DNA of 64,000 nucleotides, from NCBI GenBank assembly GCA_040005555.1, contig JBDTYT010000001.1, forward strand, positions 1 through 64,000, given 5' to 3'. The stretch is from JBDTYT01 sp040005555 (GTDB lineage: Bacteria; Actinomycetota; UBA4738; HRBIN12). Every line of letters starts with the position of its first letter. Positions within the stretch are counted from its first letter, which is position 1. Shown here in pieces: positions 25,744 to 33,956 of the stretch. A program made the position numbers and the translations under genes. The notes below the pieces were generated by a model. It did not search any database, was not told the origin of the DNA, and was given only the letters and a program-made list of their open reading frames with translations.

Positions 25744-26397
25744 TGGGGGCCAGATGATGACGAACGCACGCCCAACGACCTTGTCGATCGGCACGAACCC
25801 CAAACCGAACCGGGAGTCGAGCGAGTTCCCTCGGTTGTCGCCCATGACGAACAGCTTGCCCGCCGGCACCTGGATCGGGCCGAAATCGCCGTTGGCCTGG
25901 CGGGCCGCGTCGGTCAGGTAGGGCTCGGCGAGGGGCCTGCCATCGATGTACACCGTCTGGTCGTGGATCTCGAGGGTCTCGCCCGGCAGGCCGATCACGC
26001 GTTTGATGAAATCCTCGTTCTCGGGCTGCGCCACGCCGATGCCCTCGCCGAGCCAGTGAACGAAACCGCCGACGACCCCGCGTTCGGTGGTCGAGCCGTC
26101 GGGATCGGAGAACACGATGACGTCACCGCGGTGCACGTCGCCGAGGTCATAGACGAACTTGTTCACGAACACCCGGTCGCCTTTCACGAGCGTCGGCTCC
26201 ATCGACGGCGAGGGGATGTAGAACGCTTGGATCAGGAACGACTTCACGAGCACGGCGATCACGAGCGCCAGCAGGATGAGCACGGGCAGCGAGCCGAGGA
26301 ATGCGAATCGCGACCGCTTCTTTGTCTCGCGGTCGGTCGGACCTCCCGGGCCCTCGTCGCCGCGCTCTTGGACGGTCGGATCCGCGGTCGTGGACAT
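25717..26397 (-). CDS. lepB: signal peptidase I
   Basis: The 226-residue protease has a charged N-terminal tail, one membrane helix (about residues 36-54), the catalytic Ser65 in IPSPSMEPTL, the general base Lys132 in FIKRVIGLPGE, and the GDNRGNSLDSR box E. It cleaves signal peptides at the outer membrane face. A second, smaller S26 protease of the NiSOD maturation type is present at 32026; this one has the housekeeping architecture. Confidence 0.94.
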   Translation of the reverse strand: MSTTADPTVQERGDEGPGGPTDRETKKRSRFAFLGSLPVLILLALVIAVLVKSFLIQAFYIPSPSMEPTLVKGDRVFVNKFVYDLGDVHRGDVIVFSDPDGSTTERGVVGGFVHWLGEGIGVAQPENEDFIKRVIGLPGETLEIHDQTVYIDGRPLAEPYLTDAARQANGDFGPIQVPAGKLFVMGDNRGNSLDSRFGLGFVPIDKVVGRAFVIIWPPSDVGGLRN

Positions 26398-26403
26398 CGC
26401 ATC

Positions 26404-26409
26404 AGCTTA
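26404..26409 (-). promoter_or_regulatory. −10 box TAAGCT for lepB
   Basis: TAAGCT on the minus strand ends 6 nt before the lepB ATG and follows the modC stop by 14 bp. The spacing leaves no room for a ribosome site. Confidence 0.45.
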
Positions 26410-26423
26410 CCGGGTGCCCTCGA

Positions 26424-27503
26424 CTACGGAGGCAGGAGGGTGACCTCCACCGCCTTGAAGGACGCCCAGACGTCTGTTCCCTCGACCAAGCCGAGGCGCG
26501 AGATCGATCCGAGGGTGACCTCGGCGACGAGCAGTGGCGACGAGTCCACCTGCACGCGGGCGCGATCGCCCGCGATCTCGATCCCCACGACCCGCCCTCG
26601 GAACACGTTGCGCGCCGATCCCTCGGGCGGCTGCAGATGCAGCGAGATGTCTATCGGGCGAAGCACACCGATGGCGTCCTCGGACCGTTCCGGCAGGTCC
26701 GACGGCCACGCGACGACGATCTCGCCGGCTGACGTGACGAGCCGCCCGGTCCCCTCGTCCGCGCGCTCGAGGCGACCGGCGAAGAAGTTCACGCCCACCA
26801 GGTCGGCGGCGAACGATGTCCGAGGAGCACGCCGGATCTCATCGGGTGTGCCCGTCTGGGTGACGCGACCTTCCTCGAGCAGCACGAGCCGATCCGAGAG
26901 CACCGCGGCCTCCATGGGATCGTGCGTGACCAGCAGGCGGACGCCGGGGAACGTCCGCAACGTCTCGAGCACGAGCGATCTGATCCTTCCCCGGGCCTGC
27001 ACGTCGAGCGCGGACAGCGGCTCGTCGAGCAGCAACAGCCGCGGCTCAGCCACGAGCGCCCGGGCGAGCGCCACCCGCTGGGCCTCCCCACCAGACAGCT
27101 CCGCGGGCCGGGCGTTCGCCCGCTCTCCGACCCCGAGGCGCCCGAGGAGCATGCGCGCGCGATCGGTCGCGTCACGCGCGGGCACGCCGCGAGCGCGCAG
27201 TGGGAAGGCGACGTTGTCCTCCGCGGTGAGATGCGGGAACAGCAGGAGATCTTGGAACACGATCCCGACCGAGCGCTCCTCCGGGTTCATATGAACGTGC
27301 CCGGCTCGGTCGTCCAGCACCGAGCCGTCGAGCTCGACCCGGCCTTCCGCGGGCTCCGTGAGTCCGGCGAGGACCGACACCAGGGTGGATTTGCCGGCCC
27401 CGTTCGGGCCGAGCAACCCGACCGTTTCGCCGGGCTCGGCGACGAACTCGGCTTCCAACCGGAAGTGGTCGACCGCGACCTCGACGTCGACGTGGAGGCT
27501 CAT
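26424..27503 (-). CDS. modC: molybdate ABC transporter ATP-binding protein
   Basis: The 359-residue ABC ATPase has Walker A GPNGAGKST, Q-loop FQDLLLFPHL, signature LSGGEAQRVALARAL, Walker B LLLLDEPLSALD and H-loop VTHDP, followed by a C-terminal TOBE domain of about 130 residues (VFRGRVVGIEIAGDRARVQVD). It energises molybdate import with ModB and ModA. The ATG overlaps the modB stop as ATGA. Confidence 0.92.
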   Translation of the reverse strand: MSLHVDVEVAVDHFRLEAEFVAEPGETVGLLGPNGAGKSTLVSVLAGLTEPAEGRVELDGSVLDDRAGHVHMNPEERSVGIVFQDLLLFPHLTAEDNVAFPLRARGVPARDATDRARMLLGRLGVGERANARPAELSGGEAQRVALARALVAEPRLLLLDEPLSALDVQARGRIRSLVLETLRTFPGVRLLVTHDPMEAAVLSDRLVLLEEGRVTQTGTPDEIRRAPRTSFAADLVGVNFFAGRLERADEGTGRLVTSAGEIVVAWPSDLPERSEDAIGVLRPIDISLHLQPPEGSARNVFRGRVVGIEIAGDRARVQVDSSPLLVAEVTLGSISRLGLVEGTDVWASFKAVEVTLLPP

Positions 27504-28288
27504 CGGGTCTGGAGGAACCGTCCGCGGAGCGTGACGATTACGACGAAGGACACCGTAACGAGCAGGAGTGAGAGCGCGATGGCCCCGCCCGGGTCGGTCT
27601 GCAGCTGCTCGAAGACAGCGAGCGGCAGCGTCTGCGTCCTCCCCGGCAGGTTGCCCGCGAACGTGATCGTGGCTCCGAACTCGCCGAGCGCCCTCGCCCA
27701 CGCGAGCACGAGCCCTGCCGCGATCTGCGGCGCGAGCAGCGGCAGCGTGACCCGTCGCAGGACGTACCAGCGCGGTGCGCCCATCGTCGATGCCGCGTCC
27801 TCGAGCCGCACATCGAGCGACCGCAGGCCGACCTCAAGTGCGAGGACGAGCAGAGGGAACGACACGAACGTAGAGGCGAGCACCGCGGCCCACACCGTGA
27901 ACGTGATCTGCAGGCCGAAGACGTCGTAGAGCGGACCGCCAACGAGACCCCTGCGACCGAAGGCCGACAGGAGCGCGACGCCACCGACCACGGGTGGCAT
28001 GACGAGCGGAAGCACCACGAGCGCCCGCACGAGCGCCTTACCCCGGAACTGCGAGCGCGCGAGCGCCCAGGCGAGCGGGAACCCCACCAACAGTCCGACC
28101 AGCGCCGAGGTCGTCGCCACGATCAGCGAGAGTCGGAGGGCCGTCCGGGCTGATCCCGACCCGAGGATGTCGCCCGCCCGGCTCCACGGGGTCCGGATGA
28201 TCAGGCCGATGAGGGGAAGCGCGACGAGCGCGACGCCGAGCCCGGCGATCAGCGCGAGCGCTGCTGGCATCGATCGCCGGCGTGTCAT
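27500..28288 (-). CDS. modB: molybdate ABC transporter permease
   Basis: The 262-residue inner-membrane permease has about six helices and the EAA loop EDAASTMGAPRWYVLRRVTLPLL that contacts ModC. The C-terminal region has the ModB-typical RALGEFGATITFAGNLPGRTQTLPLAVFE. It forms the channel of the transporter. It follows modA by one base and overlaps modC by 4 nt. Confidence 0.94.
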   Translation of the reverse strand: MTRRRSMPAALALIAGLGVALVALPLIGLIIRTPWSRAGDILGSGSARTALRLSLIVATTSALVGLLVGFPLAWALARSQFRGKALVRALVVLPLVMPPVVGGVALLSAFGRRGLVGGPLYDVFGLQITFTVWAAVLASTFVSFPLLVLALEVGLRSLDVRLEDAASTMGAPRWYVLRRVTLPLLAPQIAAGLVLAWARALGEFGATITFAGNLPGRTQTLPLAVFEQLQTDPGGAIALSLLLVTVSFVVIVTLRGRFLQTR

Positions 28289-28289
28289 C

Positions 28290-29078
28290 TCAGGTTGGGA
28301 GCAAGAACCCGAACGCTCGGAGCGTGGCCTGTCCGTCCGGTCCCGACACGTACCGGACGAACGCGCGTGCGAGATCCGTGCTCTTCGAACCATCGACCAC
28401 GGCGATCGGGTACGTCGCGATGACGTTCACGTCGCTGGGGATCTCGATCGCGTGAACGGTCGGTGCGACGGTCTCGGTCACGTCCGAGGCGTAGACGATC
28501 CCAGCGTCGGCTTCGCCGGACGCGATCTTGGCGACGACGCTCGCGTCGTCCTGTTCATTCGAGACCACGTTGCCGGCCGCCGCCTTCGCGATGCCGACGT
28601 TCCGCAGTACCTGGCGCGCATAGTCGCCAACCGGCACCCCGACCGCCGCGAGGACGAGCTGCACGCTCGGACCGGCGAGGTCTTGGATCGAGCCGATGCC
28701 GGCCGGGTCGTCGGGGGGCGTGATGATGACGAGCTTGTTCTGCGCGAAGTCCGTGCGCTGGGTCACACCGGTGGCGCTCGCGAGGTCGTCCATCCAGGTC
28801 GGGCTCGCGGAGGCGAACACGTCGGCCACGCCCTCAGACTCGATCTGTCCGGCGAGGCCGTCGGAGGGCCCGAAGTTGAAGGTCACCGTGAGGCCGGGGT
28901 TCGTCGCCTCGAAGTCCTTCCCGATCTGGGTGAACGCAGCCGTGAGCGAGGATGCTGCGAAGACGGTGATCTCGCGCTCCTGGTTCCCACCGGCGGCGAT
29001 CGTCGGCTCGCCCGAGCTCCCGCACCCCACAGCCATGAGTGTGAGTGCGGCGACCCCGAGGGCAACGAGACGTCTCAT
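28290..29078 (-). CDS. modA: molybdate-binding lipoprotein
   Basis: The 262-residue protein has a lipoprotein signal peptide ending MAVGC (Cys19) and a periplasmic-binding fold with the ModA hallmarks VFAASSLTAAFTQIG, ASASPTWMDDL and GEADAGIVYASDV. It captures molybdate or tungstate outside the membrane. The ATG overlaps the stop of the HTH-TOBE regulator (ATGA), so the regulator and transporter form one operon. Confidence 0.94.
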   Translation of the reverse strand: MRRLVALGVAALTLMAVGCGSSGEPTIAAGGNQEREITVFAASSLTAAFTQIGKDFEATNPGLTVTFNFGPSDGLAGQIESEGVADVFASASPTWMDDLASATGVTQRTDFAQNKLVIITPPDDPAGIGSIQDLAGPSVQLVLAAVGVPVGDYARQVLRNVGIAKAAAGNVVSNEQDDASVVAKIASGEADAGIVYASDVTETVAPTVHAIEIPSDVNVIATYPIAVVDGSKSTDLARAFVRYVSGPDGQATLRAFGFLLPT

Positions 29079-29464
29079 CCGGACAGCTCGATGGTGACGT
29101 TGGTGGCCTTCACGGCAGCCACGGCCTGCATCCCGGGCTTCAGCCGCATCTCGTCGGCGGCCTCGCGCGTGATGAACGCGAGGATGCGGTTCGGCCCCGC
29201 CTGGATCTCGACCGTCGCGGCGAGCCCGTCCTTCTTCACCTCGGTGATGATCCCGGCGAAGCGGTTGCGCTGGCTCGCCGAGGCGATGGGCCGTTGCCCC
29301 CGCCGCTCCGCGAGCAGCCGAGCGACTTCCGTGGCCGGGACGAGCCGCTGACCGCCCGCGGTTCGGCGGACCTTCAGCTTGCCGTCGAGCTCCCACCGCC
29401 GGAGGGTCTCCACGCGAACGCCGAGCAGCTCCGCGGCCTCCCCGATCCGATACGTCTCGGTCAC
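29075..29464 (-). CDS. HTH-TOBE molybdate-responsive regulator
   Basis: The 129-residue protein combines an N-terminal excisionase/MerR-like HTH (YRIGEAAELLGVRVETLRRWELDG, residues 4-27) with a single C-terminal TOBE (Mop) domain (FAGIITEVKKDG through AVKATNVTIEL). TOBE domains bind molybdate, so it likely senses the oxyanion and controls the operon it heads. It is a compact alternative to ModE. The GTG is supported by a TATCCT box 8 nt upstream. Confidence 0.88.
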   Translation of the reverse strand: MTETYRIGEAAELLGVRVETLRRWELDGKLKVRRTAGGQRLVPATEVARLLAERRGQRPIASASQRNRFAGIITEVKKDGLAATVEIQAGPNRILAFITREAADEMRLKPGMQAVAAVKATNVTIELSG

Positions 29465-29472
29465 GGTTGCCG

Positions 29473-29478
29473 AGGATA
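29473..29478 (-). promoter_or_regulatory. −10 box TATCCT for the molybdate operon
   Basis: TATCCT (minus strand) ends 8 nt before the GTG of the HTH-TOBE gene, giving a leaderless operon message. Confidence 0.45.
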
Positions 29479-29614
29479 CAGGGTTTGCCCCTGCTACCGC
29501 CAGTGAATCCTGGTGAGGGACAGCAGGATCTCTCAAAAGCGACGTCATCGGCCGGCATCTGGCACTCTGACGCCTGCCCGGAATTCGTCGACCGGGTGCC
29601 GGACGGAGGCAATG

Positions 29615-30307
29615 GTGAACGACTCCATCAAACCCGTGCTCGCAGCGGCGGCCGCCGTCGTCATCTTGGTTGGGGGGATCGTCCTCGTCGCGACCCTGTC
29701 CTCCGCTGGTGGCGCGCCCGACGTCGCGAGGATCCAGTGTGCGGCCGCGGGGCCGGTGGCCGAGGATCCGCAGGTTCGTCCGCAGCCGGACGGCGTGCAT
29801 CTCGCGTTCGAGTCCGACGACGGGGCACAGCTCTACGACGTGCATGCTGCTGGATGGGCTGTCGGGACCTCGCTCGGGGGGCGCATCGTGCGGGGGGTTA
29901 CAGAGACCGAGCTGTCCGTCCCACCCGGACGCATCGAGGTTCGGTGCGTCAACGACGTCGGGGGGTTCGACGCGAACGCGCCGAAGGCCGAGCTCACGGT
30001 CGTCGACCCCTCTCACCTGTGGGTCTCTCCCGAGCTCACCTGCGGGGCCACGAAGCATCTTCAGCTCGACGCCGGGCCGGCGCCCGATGCCCCCGATCCG
30101 GAGCAGCTCGCGCGCGCAACGCTGGGTGGTCTGGGCCCGGGAGATGCGCTCGTGAAGCCGGGGTATCCGGATACGGAGTGGCACGGAGACCTCTTGCTCG
30201 TCGTACGCGAAGAGAGCGCGATCGCAACGATCACTCAGTATTCCGACGGAGGGCGATGGCGGGTGGACGTCGAGGTTTGCCCCGGGAACCATCTCGCGAG
30301 CGGGTGA
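29615..30307 (+). CDS. membrane-anchored extracytoplasmic protein, unknown
   Basis: The 230-residue protein has an N-terminal signal anchor (PVLAAAAAVVILVGGIVLVATL, about residues 6-27) and an outer domain with four cysteines (IQCAAAG, VRCVND, ELTCGAT, EVCPGN) that could make two disulfides. The middle contains a β-sandwich-like stretch (GRIEVRCVND). No family is recognised. The GTG at 29615 follows GGAGG by 5 nt; the ATG one codon earlier has only 2 nt spacing. Confidence 0.6.
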   Translation: MNDSIKPVLAAAAAVVILVGGIVLVATLSSAGGAPDVARIQCAAAGPVAEDPQVRPQPDGVHLAFESDDGAQLYDVHAAGWAVGTSLGGRIVRGVTETELSVPPGRIEVRCVNDVGGFDANAPKAELTVVDPSHLWVSPELTCGATKHLQLDAGPAPDAPDPEQLARATLGGLGPGDALVKPGYPDTEWHGDLLLVVREESAIATITQYSDGGRWRVDVEVCPGNHLASG

Positions 30308-30322
30308 TCACCCACCCGGTGT

Positions 30323-31300
30323 TCACACCGCGAAACGGACGTGCAGGATGTCTCCTTCGCGCACCACGTAGTCCTTCCCCTCGACCCGCAGCAACCCTTT
30401 CGCGCGAGCGTGCTCCATCGAACCCGCCGCGACGAGGTCGTCGTGAGCGATCACCTCGGCGCGGATGAACCCTCGTTCGAGGTCGGTGTGGATCACCGCG
30501 GCGGCCTCCGGGGCTCGAGCGCCGCGACGGACCTCCCAGGCGCGGGTCTCGTCCTCGCCGGTCGTGAGGAACGTGATGAGGTCGAGCGCGCGGTAACACG
30601 CCGCGATGACCTTCTCGAGGCCCGGCTCGTGCACGCCGAACTCCTGCAGCAGCGACCGGGCTTCCTCGGCGTCCATCTCCGCGGTCTCGGCCTCGATCGA
30701 CGCGTAGACCGCCACGGTCGACGCGGGCACGCCGTCCGGGACCGCCGTGCCCTCCTCGAGGTTCGCGACGAGGATCCATGGTTTGAGCGTGAGCGGCGCG
30801 ATGCCGCGGAGCATCGCTCGGTCCTCGTCGGAGAGCCCGGCATCGCGAAGCGCGACCTCCGCCGAGAGCGAACCGTGGGCTCGCCGGAGGACGTCGACCT
30901 CCTGCGACGTTTTGCCTTTCGCGCGCTTCTCGGCCTTGTCGAGGGCCGACTCCACGACGGTGAGATCCGCGAGGATGAGATCGGTCGAGACGCTCTCGAG
31001 CTCACGAGCCGGCTGGGCGTCGGCGCCGAAACACCGCACGACGACGGCCAGCGCGTCGGTCTCGCGGAGCTTCGCGATCCCCTGTGCCGAGGACGTCCCG
31101 CCCGGCACGTCGACGAACCGCACCTGCGCGTGCACGGTCTTCTTCGAGCGCTCCATCTCCGTGAGGACGCCGAGCCGTGGATCGGGCACCGCCACGACCG
31201 CTTGGTTCGCCTGTCCGCCGTGCGCCCCTGCCCGGGTGATCGCGGTGAACAGCGTCGACTTCCCGCTGAACGGGACGCCGACCAGCCCGATGTCCTTCAC
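30323..31300 (-). CDS. divergent YchF/Obg-like GTPase with TGS domain
   Basis: The 325-residue protein has a P-loop GVPFSGKST at residues 8-16 (canonical YchF has GLPNVGKST), VPDPRLG, a G3 region FVDVPGGTSSAQG that lacks the usual LVKGAS-type continuation, and VANLEE in place of the NxxE base motif. A C-terminal TGS domain follows (DLERGFIRAEVIAHDDL, VVREGDILHVRF). It is about 40 residues shorter than standard YchF and is probably a paralogue. YchF-like proteins bind ribosomes and prefer ATP. The start GTG follows TAGACT by 7 nt. Confidence 0.85.
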   Translation of the reverse strand: MKDIGLVGVPFSGKSTLFTAITRAGAHGGQANQAVVAVPDPRLGVLTEMERSKKTVHAQVRFVDVPGGTSSAQGIAKLRETDALAVVVRCFGADAQPARELESVSTDLILADLTVVESALDKAEKRAKGKTSQEVDVLRRAHGSLSAEVALRDAGLSDEDRAMLRGIAPLTLKPWILVANLEEGTAVPDGVPASTVAVYASIEAETAEMDAEEARSLLQEFGVHEPGLEKVIAACYRALDLITFLTTGEDETRAWEVRRGARAPEAAAVIHTDLERGFIRAEVIAHDDLVAAGSMEHARAKGLLRVEGKDYVVREGDILHVRFAV

Positions 31301-31307
31301 GCTTGTC

Positions 31308-31313
31308 AGTCTA
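31308..31313 (-). promoter_or_regulatory. −10 box TAGACT for the YchF-like gene
   Basis: TAGACT (minus strand) ends 7 nt before the GTG at 31300, with no ribosome site in between. Confidence 0.45.
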
Positions 31314-31565
31314 CGGGGGACGCCTTTCGACCCTATGCGGCCCCGTGAGCCGCGTGTCGATACCCATCAAGAAGAGCGCGAGCGTCCACGCGGCGACCGG
31401 TCTCCTGACGCTCGACACGTCGTGGCCTGTGACCGGCACCGTCACCGACAGTACGAGCTCGAATAGGACGCGACTCGGACGCGTCGACCGTCGTTTGGAG
31501 CCCCTCACCGGCGTCAACGAACTGCAGTTCGTCGATGACTGACTGCTCCCCCGAGCGAGAGTGAG
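31314..31565. other. intergenic stretch between ychF-like gene and terminator
   Basis: An open frame could start at the plus-strand GTG 31345 and run 65 codons to 31542, but its codon use is less GC3-biased than that of neighbours and it resembles nothing known. A minus-strand frame (31517-31311) is equally weak. I see no RNA gene. The stretch may be a gene remnant or a long 5' control region. Confidence 0.25.
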
Positions 31566-31594
31566 CGAGGGCGGGGCCCGCGGCCCCGCCCTCG
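31566..31594. terminator. strong bidirectional hairpin
   Basis: A perfect 13-bp GC-rich stem (CGAGGGCGGGGCC and its complement) with a 3-nt loop CGC is centred at 31580. It lies 28 bp beyond the sodN stop. No U-tract follows, as is common in high-GC actinobacteria. It is by far the most stable hairpin I noticed in the window. Confidence 0.65.
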
Positions 31595-31622
31595 TGCTCG
31601 TTGCATGTCGCCGAGCGTATGA

Positions 31623-32027
31623 CTAGGCGGCCTTCGTCTCCCAGAAGATCTTCGCGATCTCGTCGACGAGGTCGAGGAGCTTCTGTCCCTGCGCTGGGTC
31701 CTCGGACTTCTTCGCGGCCCCAGCCTCCTTCGTGGCGTTCCAGAACAGTTCATGGAGCGTCGGGTGCTTCTCGAGGTGTTCCGGTTTGAAGTAGTCGGTC
31801 CATAGCACCCAGAGATGCTCCTTCACCATGTTCGCGCGCTCCTCCTTGATCGCGATGGCGCGCTCGCGGAACACAGGGTCCTCGGAGCCCTGATACTTCT
31901 CCTGGCACCCCTTGACGGACTCGGCTTCGATGCGAGCTTGCGCCGGGTCGTACACACCGCACGGTAGGTCGCAGTGGGCGTGGACGAGACGCCTCGGCCT
32001 GAGCAAAGCTTCCAGCGTGGACACCAT
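31623..32027 (-). CDS. sodN: nickel superoxide dismutase precursor
   Basis: The 134-residue precursor has a 17-residue leader followed by the nickel hook HCDLPCGVYDP; cleavage before His18 leaves exactly 117 residues, the mature NiSOD length. His1, Cys2 and Cys6 of the mature chain bind nickel and dismutate superoxide in the cytoplasm as a hexamer of four-helix bundles. A perfect AGGAGG lies 4 nt before the ATG, within the start of the divergent maturation protease gene, and the two start codons share CATG. Confidence 0.95.
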   Translation of the reverse strand: MVSTLEALLRPRRLVHAHCDLPCGVYDPAQARIEAESVKGCQEKYQGSEDPVFRERAIAIKEERANMVKEHLWVLWTDYFKPEHLEKHPTLHELFWNATKEAGAAKKSEDPAQGQKLLDLVDEIAKIFWETKAA

Positions 32028-32490
32028 GCCGCCTCCTTCTGACGAGGGTTCGGAACCTACCGGAAAAACCTATCACCGCCGTCGGAATGGGTTTTTGGCA
32101 ACCTTGGCGGCAGCGGGGATCGGTGCGGGGATCGCGGTCACGTTCTTGCGCTGGCAACCCTTCCCGGTTGAGATCGAAGGCCCGAGCATGTCGCCGACGC
32201 TTGAGCCGGGAGACTGGGCATTGGCGGTCGGGGCCGGGCGACTCCGCCACGGCGATGTCGTGGTGATCGAGCATCCCACCCGACCCGGTTTCGAGGTGGT
32301 GAAGCGCATCCTCGCCCTGCCCGGCGAGCTCACCGCCGATGGGCTCCTGCGCTCCGACGAGTTCTGGGTCGAGGGCGACAACCGGGGAGCCTCGACCGAC
32401 AGCCGGCAGTTCGGTCCGGTGACGCGCGACCGGGTCCAGGCTCGGATCCGACTCGTCTACTGGCCTGTGTCGAGGCGCCGTATCCTCTGA
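32026..32490 (+). CDS. sodX: nickel-type superoxide dismutase maturation protease
   Basis: The 154-residue S26-family serine protease has a basic N-terminus, one membrane helix (about residues 23-41), the catalytic Ser54 in GPSMSPTL, Lys93 in VVKRILALPGE, and GDNRGASTDSRQFG. Adjacent to sodN, it is the SodX that removes the NiSOD leader to free the nickel-binding His1. The ATG overlaps the sodN start in a CATG and has no ribosome site; an in-frame TTG at 32095 just before the helix is an alternative start. Confidence 0.9.
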   Translation: MPPPSDEGSEPTGKTYHRRRNGFLATLAAAGIGAGIAVTFLRWQPFPVEIEGPSMSPTLEPGDWALAVGAGRLRHGDVVVIEHPTRPGFEVVKRILALPGELTADGLLRSDEFWVEGDNRGASTDSRQFGPVTRDRVQARIRLVYWPVSRRRIL

Positions 32491-32492
32491 CC

Positions 32493-33944
32493 ATGTCGAT
32501 GCGGCGAGCGAGTCTCGCGATCGTCGCGCTCGCCAGTGTTGCAGCCGTCGCGTGCACGGCACCGGAGAGCGCGCCCCGGAACGGTGCCCCGCCCACGTCA
32601 GCCCCTGGGGTCCACCCGTCGCAGACGGGGGACGGCCCCGGCGCGCAGGCGGATGCGATAGAGACCGAAGGCGAGCAGGACCGCATCGACCGCGTCGGCG
32701 TCGCTCCGGTTACCGGTCCCACCCGCTCGGAACCCGCGCCGGGTTGGGCCGGCTCGGTGCTCTTCGGCTCGGGGAACGACTGGGAGCCGGCCACGGCCGC
32801 TGATCCCGGAGCGCCCTACGTGTACATCCTCACGACGCGGTACAGCGGACCGGGACAGCTCCCGTGCGCGAGGTGCGACATCCCCGCGATCGCACTGAAG
32901 GTCTCGAGCGACGGAGGCTCGACGTTCGGCTCGGTCTCGTACCTGCCGGTGGACGATCCGGGAGGTCAGTACGACCCGCAGATCGAGACCGATGCGAGCG
33001 GGGATGTCTTCGCCGCTTGGATCGACGGCGACTTCCGGATCGTGTTCAGCCGCTCCTCCGACCACGGCGTGACGTGGACCGCTCCTGTCCGCGTCCACGA
33101 TGGCGTGGGGTGGGGAGACCACCCCTGGCTCGGTGTCAGCACCGATGGGCAGGACGTCTATGTCGCGTTCAACCACAGCGACAGCTACATCGCGCAATCC
33201 CACGACGGGGGAGTGACCTGGGCCGCACCCATCAAGCTCAACCACCAGGATCGCTATCACTACGCGAACGGCCTCGTCGTCGCGCCGAACGGCAACGTGA
33301 CGATCACGAACGCGAACTATCCCCGGAACGAGGGATACGCCGGGCCCGTGAAGATCCTGGCGTCTCGTTCGTCCGACGGAGGTGCCACGTGGGACACCAC
33401 CGTCGTGGACGTGGTCGAGATCTCAGCCCCATGCCTCAACCACGGATGCCCCCACAACCACTACGGGGGTCACGCCGCCCTCGCGGGTGACGCGGCTGGG
33501 AACCTGGTGATCGTGTACGACGGCTCTCGCGCCGAGGGCGGTGCGCAGTACATCTACGCGGCGCGCTCGACCGACGGGGGTGGCACCTGGACGGAGCCGC
33601 AACAGATCTCGCCCGGCGGCCGCGAGATCATAGCTACAGAGCCCGCGGCGGTCGGGAGCGGCGATTGCGACATCCGCGTCATCTGGCTGGACTCGCGCAG
33701 CGGCATCGAGCGGTGGAACACCTGGTTCCGCCGGAGCACCGACTGCGGCTTCACCTGGAGTGACGACGTACGGCTGTCCGACGCGGTCTCGGGACGCGGG
33801 TACGTGTTCGCTCGCGGTTTCGCCGCCGACTACGGCGATTACTCGGAGATCGCGGTCACGAGCACGGGGTCGACGTTCGCGGTGTGGGGCGAGGGGTTCA
33901 GTTACCACGGCCCGGGAGGTACGTGGTACAACCGGTCCGTCTGA
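32493..33944 (+). CDS. sialidase-like BNR-repeat lipoprotein
   Basis: The 483-residue protein has a lipoprotein signal (ASVAAVAC), a proline/alanine-rich linker and a β-propeller region with at least six Asp-box motifs (SSDGGSTF, SSDHGVTW, SHDGGVTW, SSDGGATW, STDGGGTW, STDCGFTW). This is the exo-α-sialidase/BNR superfamily fold, but catalytic sialidase residues were not verified, so it may be a binding or scaffold propeller. It starts 2 nt after the sodX stop and is likely co-transcribed. Confidence 0.8.
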   Translation: MSMRRASLAIVALASVAAVACTAPESAPRNGAPPTSAPGVHPSQTGDGPGAQADAIETEGEQDRIDRVGVAPVTGPTRSEPAPGWAGSVLFGSGNDWEPATAADPGAPYVYILTTRYSGPGQLPCARCDIPAIALKVSSDGGSTFGSVSYLPVDDPGGQYDPQIETDASGDVFAAWIDGDFRIVFSRSSDHGVTWTAPVRVHDGVGWGDHPWLGVSTDGQDVYVAFNHSDSYIAQSHDGGVTWAAPIKLNHQDRYHYANGLVVAPNGNVTITNANYPRNEGYAGPVKILASRSSDGGATWDTTVVDVVEISAPCLNHGCPHNHYGGHAALAGDAAGNLVIVYDGSRAEGGAQYIYAARSTDGGGTWTEPQQISPGGREIIATEPAAVGSGDCDIRVIWLDSRSGIERWNTWFRRSTDCGFTWSDDVRLSDAVSGRGYVFARGFAADYGDYSEIAVTSTGSTFAVWGEGFSYHGPGGTWYNRSV

Positions 33945-33956
33945 GCGGCCTGGTTC

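Noticed and set aside
32493..33944. true sialidase
   Set aside because: Asp boxes are clear but the arginine triad and catalytic residues of sialidases were not confirmed, so only the BNR-propeller level is claimed.
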